This document shows positions 8,635 through 16,556 of a stretch of 23,537 nucleotides of DNA, one piece after another; position 1 is the stretch's first letter, and each line of letters starts with the position of its first letter. The position numbers and the translations under genes were made by a program. This DNA is from a virus: the IMG/VR virus record IMGVR_UViG_3300047458_000033, positions 1-23,537 of that record; one strand, 5' to 3'. The notes beneath the pieces were generated by a model, which saw only the letters and a program-made list of their open reading frames with translations, was not told the DNA's origin and made no database searches.

Positions 8635-11600
8635 CTAGATACGATTAGGACGATCTGGTGGCCCACCGTCTAAATCTGGTAAATCACCTGAATCATCGCC
8701 TCCTGGGCCTGTACCTGTTCCACCGCCATCATCACTACTCCTACTACTACTAGATTGTTGTGTGTCTAAACAAGGTCCTAATATAGAAGCTAGTTTAGTA
8801 CCGCTAGACCCGGTTGAAGTTGGATAAGCAAGTAAATATGTACCGTCTCTTGTTTGTTCTGGGTTGTTTCCGTCAGCTCTACGTATTCTAGTATAATAAG
8901 GATTTGATAACGTTCCGTTTTGAGGAACGTTATTCGACAGCTGAAATCTACCTGTTAAATTTGTATTATCCCATAAATCAAATATAGCGCCCTTAAAACC
9001 TGCTGCTCCACCTGTATCGTTTGGAGTAAATAAATATCTAGCAGAAGGTGATGCTGAATAAAACATAACACCACTAGGTTGAAACGTACCAGTTCCGCAC
9101 GTGGGTGTTCCTTGAGCCCAGGAAGTTATTTCGTAAGCATATATATTAGATTGTTGCCCAATTGGTGTTGGTATTCTTAATTTGTTATCAATTAACGGAA
9201 CATTAGCAAAGTCACCAATTTTGTATTCTACATTGTTTGAAAAATCTATTTCTTCACTACACACGGCTACACCTGTTCTATTTGGAGGAGTGCCAATTGC
9301 GTTAAAAGCTTTATAAGAATTATAAACATTTCCACTAGCTATTCTATATTCCCCAACGTCGTTTAAAACAAATATTCTAGAACAAGCTGGCGTAAGAAAA
9401 GGTGTTAGACCTGGTTCGTCGCCTTCCCTTCCAGGACCTGGAACTCCAGTAGAATCTAAGTTTGTAATACTTTTGTATAGTTGATTTTCATAAGTACCGC
9501 GATCATCTTCTGCATACATTCCAAATAAAACAGTAGAGCCTGTAGCATCTTTAAAAAACCTATATTCATTATCAAAAATACAAGGATTACCAAACACGTC
9601 TGTAGCTATACTCCATGTAGAAGAACCTACACCTCGATGTTCGATAGCAGCGTAAGTACCACCGCTTTCGTTTTGTTCGAACATTTGTATCGAAAAGTGC
9701 ACGTAAAAAGTACTAGATGGAGCTGTAACTGGTTTTGCTTGACTAGCTCTAGCATAGTATCTACCATTATTAATATCACCAGCTGGACAAACTCTACCAG
9801 ATACTTCATTACTATATGTTAATCCTGAAGTAGTGTAACCTTGTTGAAAACTTGACGGTATAACAGCTGTGCTATTTAAGTTAGCTAAACTGTCTACAAA
9901 AAAGTCTACACTACCATCTGCCATATTAATGTTTCTTCCTACGTTTTGAAAATGATCAACCATATTTGGTATACTTATTGTCGTAGTAATTGTTTCAGTT
10001 GAAGACATTCCTCCTTCATCTGTAACTGTTACGTCGTAAGTAATATAACCAAAGTTAGGTTCAGAAACAACAGAACCTTTTATAGGTTGAACAACAGTTA
10101 CTTCACCATTGCTAGGTGTCTGAGAATATGTTTGTATACTAAGACCATAATTAGGATTGTTAGCCACGGGTGCTTGTTGACCATCTGGCACTACTACATT
10201 GGATATAGTAAACGTTAAATTTTCGTTTTGTCTAGAAGGATCAGCTGAACCATTAAAATTGTTAAATAAATCTACAATTTCAGTAGTTGTATAACTAACC
10301 GCACTTTGTGATGGTACAACTATGGAAGGCGCTACGTTTTGTAGCTCAGTAACTACACCTACATCTGGGAAAAGCTCGTTTTCAACTCCACCAACATTTA
10401 CTTTAAATGAAAAATTATATCTGTTTCTAGCTGCATTAGTTGTACCTTCGTAATATAAATACTCATTATTGTCTAATCTAAGTTTAAACTCGCCAGGGCT
10501 AACCTCTATCAATTTAAACTTACTTACGCCTGGATCTTGAGGATCTCCGTTTAAATAAGTATTATTGTCATCTTTCACGATCATATCAACACTATCAGGT
10601 GCTATTTGAGAACCAGAAGCGTCTATAAAATAAAATGTATTACTACCGTTATTTATAAGTTCTGTAGGATTAGCGCTACCATTAGGCATGGCATCTTCAA
10701 AAGCTTCAAAATCAAAATCTACAATACCTACAGCCCCTGTAGTTCCTTCAGATATAGCTGTGTTTAAATCGCTAATTAACCCAGCGCTACTTGTTTCCCA
10801 AAATATATCAAGCCTAGAGACTGTAGGTGCTGTTTCTAATACAGCTAAAGTGTTTATTGGAGAGTATTCATTTTGATTGTTTTCCTCGTTAAAAACACCA
10901 AATTGAAAATCTGGATCTTGAGAAGTTACAAACTCTGCTATAAAAGGATTTGAATCAGATTTATAAAAAGAACTAAATGGACTTTTTACATCTGTTATAG
11001 GTACAACACTACTACCTTGTGTAAATTGCAACACATCAAACAAGTCAAATAAATCTTCAATAGCGTTTGTTGTAAACACTGATCTACCGGGGCTACCAAA
11101 GTTTGCTTGTGAGAATTGTTCGTTAGCAGTAGCAAATTCACTAGCCGTACTAGTAGCATTCATTACTCTACCAAAAAGTTTTACTGAACTTCTAAAAGTT
11201 TTATCTTGTGGTCCAACTTGAGTTAAATCTCTAGGTACTTTATTAATGTTGTCGTTTATTAATGATATAAAAGAAGTGTCTGGCTCTTTAGTAGCTGTTG
11301 AGCTAGGTGGAGCGGTTGTTGTGTAATCGAAAGGAACATCTTTCATAGCGCCTGCGGAGTACACGTTGTAATAGTCTTGTTCAACTTGTTTTACTACTAT
11401 TTTATAACTATACCAACCAAGAGGATTATAGTTAGAGCTAGTTGAATCTCCATTGTACAAACCAGGCGTTCCTGTTGTAGCATTTTTATTATTAGGTATA
11501 AGATCGTTAAACTGTACCTTTAAAGAAGAACCTAACCAATCCCAAGCTTCTGATAAAGTACCATCATCTCTGTAGGCTAAGTAAGCTGTGTCAGCACCAA

Positions 11601-13320
11601 ACCCGGTAGCTGAGGCCGCAGACGATGTGTTATTAGATAATATAACAGTTGATTGTCTACCAAACTTATCAGACAAAACAATACCAACTTGATAGTTTCT
11701 GTTTTCTTTTACATTGCTTGTTGGATATTCTACAGCACCTAAATTTGAATTTGCTGACGTTATTTCTGTTTTTTCATTAGCTAAAACTTGGTAATTTATA
11801 CCTTCCGGTGGAGTGTGCTTGTCTTGAAAATTACCATATATAACTCTATTGCTAGCTATTTCTTGTGAAAACGCTTTAACAGGTACTTTGTCATAAACTC
11901 TAACAAGTTCAGACTCAGGTAGAGTTTTGTAAGGTTTTGTAGATAAATAAGTAAAAGTAAAGTATTTAGAATTTTGAGATACAGTTGGATCTGCTATTCT
12001 TGAAACTGGTATTGTTTCTACAACTTGAACAGCTAAAGCGTCTGATTCTTTATACAATATATCTAGTTCAGAAATTTTAAAATCACTTTCTAAACTACCA
12101 CCAACGCTAGGTAATGGTATATGTAAATCTATCTTATTAACTTTATTTTCAGCAAAATCTACTACAGTACTAGAATAAGTTTGTTTTTCATCGTTTTTAT
12201 TTTGCCCAAGATCAATGATAAAATAACCATCTTGCTTTGGTATAAAACACGCTTGAGTAAACGGTGCTAATATAGAATATTCTCCGTCTTCAAATTTAAA
12301 CCTATAACTAAATCTTACAAATTTATCTTCTAAAAACTGCGGATCTCCAGCAAAATTTGCTTCCCTGTATGGATTATCTGTTGTGTTGTCTGGTAATTTT
12401 TCAGATACAACATCGTACATAGATGTTTCTATTTTGTAAAAAACAAGAACATCACCAGCACTTACTGTAACTGGTTTGTTAAACTGAAGAGTAGCTGGAT
12501 CTGTAACTGGGTCACCAGGTATTACTTTAGTAAGAATAGCTCTATCTAAAAGTACATCAGGAGGTCCAAATATAGCAACAGCTCCATTTAGATTAGCATC
12601 TAAATCAGCTGGCGCTGGACCTGTCAACAACACTTTATTTTCATTAGTAACATTGTTTGCTACTGTAACTTGGTATGGAGTACCAGTATTTGGGTTAATT
12701 ACTAATGTTCTGGTGTCAGGTTCACCTACTAATTCTGGCACAGACCACACCTCTATAGGATCGTACGGATTATATTTGGCTACAGATATTTGATCTTCTG
12801 TTTCGTAGTATGAACTACTGTTTATAGCTTCTCGTATGTTTATTTTTCTAGGTTGGTTTCTGTTATCAGTAAAAAATAATAAATTTTCTAAAACATTAAC
12901 GCCTATAATAGGGAAGTCTTCGTGAAAATTTAAAAAAGCACCTTGAACTAATATATACAAAGGGGGTGAAGTATCAATTCCGCCACCTGAAGCATTACTA
13001 TCCCACATTCCAATAAGATTAAAAGAGTTAGGATTGTACGCTGTAGAAGTTCCTGAAGTGTTAGTGGTAAGAAAAACATAAATTCTACTAGTATTTTGAT
13101 CAGCGAAATAACCAACAGAAACAAAATTAATACCAATAAGGTCGTCAAAAGATGCAATAATTTGATTCCCTTGAGCGTTTTCTAACGCACCAACGTCTTC
13201 ACCCTCTGATTTTATAACTTGAACGTTAACAGCATCGCGATATTCTCCACTTGGTACAAGTCTAGAGTCTAAGTCTTTATTCATCTTAGACTTTAGAAAA
13301 GCATTTTTAACTTCTGCCAT
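8635..13320 (-). CDS. Large tail hub / muzzle-type structural protein, 1561 residues
   Basis: A complete 1561-residue protein. The N-terminus (KSKMNKDLDSRLVPSGEYRD, about 10-29) followed by an SEGEDVGALENAQGN stretch, and the later NLLFFTDNRNQPRKINI (about 145-162), match a family I recall as tail-stabilisation or 'muzzle' proteins of crAss-like and marine phages. Most of the chain is beta-rich. Residues about 1000-1125 look like an Ig/cadherin-like domain ending in YDVTVTDEGGMSSTETI. The stretch about 1130-1520 is Gly/Ser/Thr/Asn-rich and may be exposed. The last 40 residues are a Ser run followed by an Asp/Gly/Pro-rich acidic tail. The gene ends with two in-frame stops, TAG then TAA. It starts 6 bases after the connector gene. 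Likely role: the short tail tube/nozzle and attachment of receptor-binding parts. The exact function is inferred. Confidence 0.75.
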   Translation of the reverse strand: MAEVKNAFLKSKMNKDLDSRLVPSGEYRDAVNVQVIKSEGEDVGALENAQGNQIIASFDDLIGINFVSVGYFADQNTSRIYVFLTTNTSGTSTAYNPNSFNLIGMWDSNASGGGIDTSPPLYILVQGAFLNFHEDFPIIGVNVLENLLFFTDNRNQPRKINIREAINSSSYYETEDQISVAKYNPYDPIEVWSVPELVGEPDTRTLVINPNTGTPYQVTVANNVTNENKVLLTGPAPADLDANLNGAVAIFGPPDVLLDRAILTKVIPGDPVTDPATLQFNKPVTVSAGDVLVFYKIETSMYDVVSEKLPDNTTDNPYREANFAGDPQFLEDKFVRFSYRFKFEDGEYSILAPFTQACFIPKQDGYFIIDLGQNKNDEKQTYSSTVVDFAENKVNKIDLHIPLPSVGGSLESDFKISELDILYKESDALAVQVVETIPVSRIADPTVSQNSKYFTFTYLSTKPYKTLPESELVRVYDKVPVKAFSQEIASNRVIYGNFQDKHTPPEGINYQVLANEKTEITSANSNLGAVEYPTSNVKENRNYQVGIVLSDKFGRQSTVILSNNTSSAASATGFGADTAYLAYRDDGTLSEAWDWLGSSLKVQFNDLIPNNKNATTGTPGLYNGDSTSSNYNPLGWYSYKIVVKQVEQDYYNVYSAGAMKDVPFDYTTTAPPSSTATKEPDTSFISLINDNINKVPRDLTQVGPQDKTFRSSVKLFGRVMNATSTASEFATANEQFSQANFGSPGRSVFTTNAIEDLFDLFDVLQFTQGSSVVPITDVKSPFSSFYKSDSNPFIAEFVTSQDPDFQFGVFNEENNQNEYSPINTLAVLETAPTVSRLDIFWETSSAGLISDLNTAISEGTTGAVGIVDFDFEAFEDAMPNGSANPTELINNGSNTFYFIDASGSQIAPDSVDMIVKDDNNTYLNGDPQDPGVSKFKLIEVSPGEFKLRLDNNEYLYYEGTTNAARNRYNFSFKVNVGGVENELFPDVGVVTELQNVAPSIVVPSQSAVSYTTTEIVDLFNNFNGSADPSRQNENLTFTISNVVVPDGQQAPVANNPNYGLSIQTYSQTPSNGEVTVVQPIKGSVVSEPNFGYITYDVTVTDEGGMSSTETITTTISIPNMVDHFQNVGRNINMADGSVDFFVDSLANLNSTAVIPSSFQQGYTTSGLTYSNEVSGRVCPAGDINNGRYYARASQAKPVTAPSSTFYVHFSIQMFEQNESGGTYAAIEHRGVGSSTWSIATDVFGNPCIFDNEYRFFKDATGSTVLFGMYAEDDRGTYENQLYKSITNLDSTGVPGPGREGDEPGLTPFLTPACSRIFVLNDVGEYRIASGNVYNSYKAFNAIGTPPNRTGVAVCSEEIDFSNNVEYKIGDFANVPLIDNKLRIPTPIGQQSNIYAYEITSWAQGTPTCGTGTFQPSGVMFYSASPSARYLFTPNDTGGAAGFKGAIFDLWDNTNLTGRFQLSNNVPQNGTLSNPYYTRIRRADGNNPEQTRDGTYLLAYPTSTGSSGTKLASILGPCLDTQQSSSSRSSDDGGGTGTGPGGDDSGDLPDLDGGPPDRPNRI
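8907..8933. repeat. Perfect 10-bp inverted repeat inside the tail-hub gene
   Basis: ATAACGTTCC is followed after seven bases by GGAACGTTAT, a perfect inverted repeat within the coding sequence about 270 bases before its stop. No T-run follows on either strand, so a terminator role is not supported. It could be chance in a window of this size. Confidence 0.5.
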
Positions 13321-13326
13321 TTAATT

Positions 13327-14859
13327 TTAGTGTTTTATCTGTTTAGATTTTCCACGCATCACTTGCACTATTTGATCTAGTTTAATATTAGATAAACGTA
13401 TTTTTGCGTTTCTTAGTTGAGCACTAGCTTCTCTTTTGAGTCTTTGTATTATATACTCTGGTTGATTTATCCTACTAGCTAATATAGCGTGCTTTAAATA
13501 AGCATAGAGAGCTTCTTCAGCTAACTTAGGTATTCTGGTATCTAAATCAGTAGAAAGTCCGTCAGAGATGTATTCTATGACTACAATTTTATCTACTAGA
13601 TTAGCTGAAAATGAAAATTTATTTTCTCTTTCGTTGATAGTGTAATAACCGCTAGAGTTAGCAAACTGTGGGTCTAAACCATAAAGCTGTCCATAACCAA
13701 ACTCAGGCCAACCATAATAATATTCCCAGCCTAATATTGTGTCATCTATAAAATCAGGATTAGTTCTTTGTTTTAATATATTGTTTTCCCAACGATCTTC
13801 TGTTACTGAAGTGGTATCGATATTGTTATTAAATTGATCTTGAACTGGAACGCCTTTAGTATCTTGTAAAAATAAATCCGTTGGATTTGTTGTTAGCATA
13901 TTACCAGGCATTATAACTCTTTTAACCCCTGAGTTATCTATCCAGTATAAATTAACATAGTTAACATAATCTTGAGGTATAGGTATACTAAGATTATGAG
14001 GCACGCTTACTTCTAGTTTATTTACACTTTTTAACGTATCATAACTAAATTCTTGCATAGCACGTTTAGCGTGAAATATAACGTCAGTTCGTTTAACACT
14101 AGGTATAAGTTTACCCGCGCCTACATAGGCAACTAAAAAGTTATTTATAACGTCGTTTAGTTTAGTGTAAGCATATGACCCATAGTTTTTTTCTACTTCA
14201 TCACCGTAAGCTTTTTCTGGTGGTGTTGCTCCATATTCGCCACCATCTAGTTTTTTAAGTTGTACAACAAAATATGTTGTTGGACGTGATTGTTCTTTAA
14301 CGTAATTAATTATAGTAACTGACGCACCTGGTCCCCACGCAGCATCACCATAGCCTTGACCACTCCATTCTATTCTAGTTACATTATTACCCTGATCAGT
14401 AACACTATTAACAAACGCCCAGCCGTTATTACCACCTAGACCAGGAGTCCAAGTAGCATCTGGCATAAGTAATAATGCTCCAAGCTCTACATCAGAAGTT
14501 AAAGAATCAGTTGCGACATCTACATATGTACTTCCTGGTGGAGAAGAAGAAAATCCAACGCTAGACGTAACAAGCCCAAGTGTAATTGTATCACCAGAAA
14601 CTGTATACGCGTCAGTGTATTCTGTCCAACTACCAGGCGCAGCTGTTAAACTAGAATATAATTTAAAATTGTTTAAAGGATATTTTTCGTTAACGTCTAG
14701 CTTATAACCATAAAATTCTAAATCAGTATTAAATGTTGTTGGTAAAGTCCATGGCGTAGACGTAAGAAAATCTGTATAACTTGCACCTGATGGAACATTA
14801 AATCTAAAGCCCTGAGCGCCTTCGTAATATTGCCGATTGTTTTCTGTTATTAATGACAT
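13327..14859 (-). CDS. Head-tail connector / ring-type protein with extra N-terminal beta domain, 510 residues
   Basis: A 510-residue protein with two parts. Residues about 225-510 contain a helical and strand pattern that I recall as a stand-alone connector protein in marine and crAss-like phages: YTKLNDVINNFLVAYVGAGK, then KRTDVIFHAKRAMQEFSYD, VPHNLSIPIPQDYVNYVNLY, and a C-terminal helical region ending in a basic tail (RGKSKQIKH). Residues 1-220 are an additional Gly/Ser/Thr/Trp-rich beta domain absent from the short version that I remember. The start ATG follows two stops of the upstream gene (TAA TAG ATG), leaving a 3-base gap, so translation is probably coupled. Likely role: a ring of the neck joining the portal to the tail hub. 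The domain assignment is from recall; the coding call is firm. Confidence 0.7.
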   Translation of the reverse strand: MSLITENNRQYYEGAQGFRFNVPSGASYTDFLTSTPWTLPTTFNTDLEFYGYKLDVNEKYPLNNFKLYSSLTAAPGSWTEYTDAYTVSGDTITLGLVTSSVGFSSSPPGSTYVDVATDSLTSDVELGALLLMPDATWTPGLGGNNGWAFVNSVTDQGNNVTRIEWSGQGYGDAAWGPGASVTIINYVKEQSRPTTYFVVQLKKLDGGEYGATPPEKAYGDEVEKNYGSYAYTKLNDVINNFLVAYVGAGKLIPSVKRTDVIFHAKRAMQEFSYDTLKSVNKLEVSVPHNLSIPIPQDYVNYVNLYWIDNSGVKRVIMPGNMLTTNPTDLFLQDTKGVPVQDQFNNNIDTTSVTEDRWENNILKQRTNPDFIDDTILGWEYYYGWPEFGYGQLYGLDPQFANSSGYYTINERENKFSFSANLVDKIVVIEYISDGLSTDLDTRIPKLAEEALYAYLKHAILASRINQPEYIIQRLKREASAQLRNAKIRLSNIKLDQIVQVMRGKSKQIKH

Positions 14860-14862
14860 CTA

Positions 14863-15648
14863 TTAACTTTTTGAGTTTGCTTCGCTCTGAGCTATTTCAG
14901 AAGACGCAGCTTGTATTATTTGGGGATCACGTATAACTATACCAGAGTATTGTAATATTCTAAGTGTTACATTAACTTGTTCTGATTGTTCTAATTCAAA
15001 ACTTCTTGAATCAGTTGGGCTCCAAACATACTGACCAGCACCACCTGTAATAAAACCCCAAACGACATCAAGTGGTTTTCTAATAATAGAAGCCTCTATT
15101 GTACCTGCTCCAGTTTGTATATCTGTCGGTTTAACGTAAATTCTATTACCTTCGTACAGATAACAAGGAAAACTTTTAGTAGGTCTCGTGAGTGGTGATT
15201 GATCTATATTATAAAAATCATTGCGTTGAAGTCTTTGCAATTCTACTGGATATCCAGACGCAGGTGTGTACGTTATAGTACCTAATCTGTAAAAATACGC
15301 ATCACCAGAAGCTAATGAAGGTTGTATAGAATATCTTATATTAAATGTAGAACTACCTACAGCTGAAGATGGTAGTTGCCAAAAACCTCCTGAAGTATTA
15401 TAAGAGCAGTTACCTATAGCTTTAAAATAAGATATTTTTTCGTCTATATTCATTTGCCGATCCGTAAAATCGAAATCGGCTTGTGGCACACGTAGCTGTT
15501 GATTAAGATCATCAAAGTATTGTTCAAATATATCTAATTGAACTTGTGTAGCTGTTTTATTAAACTCATCAGGAGTTATATAACCCCGTTGTTCTTTGTT
15601 GAGTATTAGCAAAACGGTTTTATATACTGTATCTACGTTTATTGCCAT
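14863..15648 (-). CDS. Neck ring / head-tail adaptor-type protein, 261 residues
   Basis: A 261-residue protein whose N-terminus (VYKTVLLILNKEQRGYITPD, followed by EFN) and the next DIFEQYFDDLNQQLRVPQ are a signature I recall from ring/adaptor proteins of crAss-like phages. A helical N-terminal third is followed by a beta-rich middle with a YRLGTITY strand, an ELQRLQRNDFYNID turn and an IYVKPTDIQ strand, and then a short C-terminal helix. It lies between the hairpin at 15663-15695 and the second connector gene. The start ATG is preceded by an A-rich run (AAAAAAAATATAA) with no Shine-Dalgarno element. The gene ends TAA TAG just before the next ATG. Probable role: one layer of the neck beneath the portal. 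An identity as head-completion protein cannot be excluded. Confidence 0.7.
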   Translation of the reverse strand: MAINVDTVYKTVLLILNKEQRGYITPDEFNKTATQVQLDIFEQYFDDLNQQLRVPQADFDFTDRQMNIDEKISYFKAIGNCSYNTSGGFWQLPSSAVGSSTFNIRYSIQPSLASGDAYFYRLGTITYTPASGYPVELQRLQRNDFYNIDQSPLTRPTKSFPCYLYEGNRIYVKPTDIQTGAGTIEASIIRKPLDVVWGFITGGAGQYVWSPTDSRSFELEQSEQVNVTLRILQYSGIVIRDPQIIQAASSEIAQSEANSKS

Positions 15649-15662
15649 TTATATTTTTTTTA

Positions 15663-15695
15663 AGTATAAGGGCCCGAGTGAACGAGCCCTATACT
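15663..15695 (-). promoter_or_regulatory. Strong RNA hairpin just upstream of the 261-residue ring-protein start codon
   Basis: On the minus strand AGTATAGGGCTCG pairs with CGGGCCCTTATACT around a 6-base loop (TTCACT). There are 13 pairs with one bulged T, one of them a T-G (U-G) wobble in the minus-strand RNA. The stem base is 14 bases before the ATG at 15648 and 11 bases after the upstream stop. No U-run follows (the following bases are TTAAAAAAAATAT), so it is not a standard terminator. It could protect an RNA end, mark a processing site or affect initiation. Confidence 0.7.
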
Positions 15696-15706
15696 ATTGT
15701 TACATG

Positions 15707-16477
15707 TTATTTTAGCTTTTTCTCGATAGACTTGAAGACTTCTACACCTTCATCTGTCTTAAAGAAAGCTGCCATAGCAGAATATGGATTTTCATCAAAT
15801 GGTACATTCATGAGTTTTTTACCATTAGATGCCCATGAAAATGATCTTTGATCTTGAGATAAATTTATAATTTTAGCTTCAGTGGCTAATATCGCAAAGT
15901 TTCTAAGTTGAACATTTTCATCTTTAGCGAGATCAATAAATAAAGCTGGATTTTGTCTAGCAAAAATAAGCGCATCTCTTTTTAATTCTTTAGATGACAT
16001 TTTGTTTACTTTACTTCCAACCTCAACTCGCATAATAGCTTCTAAATGTTCTATATCCATACTACGAGCAGCATTTAGTGCATCGATTTGTAATTCCATT
16101 ACGTCAAGTTCATCAACCGCTTGAACAGCTGAATCAAACTCTCTATAACGTTTATTTTTATAAGGGTGATACAAAGATAATATTTTTTGTAACGCTTGCT
16201 TTTCTTTTGGCACAACTAAAGCGCCATCTTTAAAAAGTATAGTGCCTAGTGTAGCTTCACCTTTTTGCTCATCTACGAATGGTGAGTTTTGATTTGTAGC
16301 GTAACGTAGTTCTCTTTGTGTATTTGTTTCATTGTCATACCATAGTAGCGGAATTTTAGCGCTGTGTCTAGATGGTATTCTTAATGTTAACGGTTTATAC
16401 TTACCTGATACAAGATATGTTCTATCTTTTATTTCCCAACCTTTTTCTAAAGTTGAGGCTTCTTTTGTTTTTGACAT
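15707..16477 (-). CDS. Conserved phage protein of unknown function between capsid and neck genes, 256 residues
   Basis: A complete 256-residue protein. I have a sense of having seen relatives in marine phages, but I know no assigned function. Residues 1-95 look beta-rich with aromatic and basic strands (YLVSGKYKPLTLRIPSRH, IPLLWYD, ELRYATNQNSPFVDEQKG). Residues about 95-256 are mainly helical and charged, ending in a compact block with SFSWASNGKKLMNVPFDENP and a Lys-rich terminal helix. There is no signal peptide or membrane segment. The gene is isolated from both neighbours by a hairpin on each side, while most other boundaries in the block are 2-33 bases, so its transcript or expression level may be set separately. 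It shares an identical 18-base start region with the scaffold gene. Position suggests a head-completion or neck-associated role. Confidence 0.65.
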   Translation of the reverse strand: MSKTKEASTLEKGWEIKDRTYLVSGKYKPLTLRIPSRHSAKIPLLWYDNETNTQRELRYATNQNSPFVDEQKGEATLGTILFKDGALVVPKEKQALQKILSLYHPYKNKRYREFDSAVQAVDELDVMELQIDALNAARSMDIEHLEAIMRVEVGSKVNKMSSKELKRDALIFARQNPALFIDLAKDENVQLRNFAILATEAKIINLSQDQRSFSWASNGKKLMNVPFDENPYSAMAAFFKTDEGVEVFKSIEKKLK

Positions 16478-16490
16478 AATATAATATAAT
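16473..16490 (-). repeat. 18-bp start-region repeat, copy 1 (A/T leader plus start codon)
   Basis: On the minus strand this reads ATTATATTATATTATGTC, covering the leader, ATG and the next two bases of the 256-residue gene. The same 18 bases occur at 19215-19232 at the start of the scaffold-like gene. Both are Shine-Dalgarno-free. They may be shared initiation signals or chance similarity in A/T-only sequence. Confidence 0.6.
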
Positions 16491-16512
16491 AAAATTTATA
16501 AAAAAGTAATAA

Positions 16513-16539
16513 TTACCCCCGTCAATAAGACGAGGGTAA
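16513..16539 (-). terminator. Terminator-like hairpin after the major capsid gene
   Basis: On the minus strand TTACCCTCGTC pairs with GACGGGGGTAA around a 5-base loop (TTATT), giving 11 pairs with one U-G wobble. Seven bases after the stem comes a run of six T (16500-16505). It starts 17 bases after the capsid stop codon. The position resembles the partial terminator placed after the capsid gene in T7, which allows high capsid expression and reduced read-through. The spaced T-run suggests only partial termination. Confidence 0.6.
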
Positions 16540-16556
16540 ATACTACATAAAGTAAT

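Noticed and set aside
8907-8933. A perfect 10-bp inverted repeat in the tail-hub gene as a terminator or regulatory site.
   Set aside because: No T-run follows and it lies inside the coding sequence. One such match is expected fairly often by chance in a window this long, so it is listed only as a repeat.
15649-15706. Promoter of the Bacteroidota type (-7 TAnnTTTG) before the ring-protein gene.
   Set aside because: No TAnnTTTG with a suitable -33 TTTG was found in this gap or in 16478-16556.
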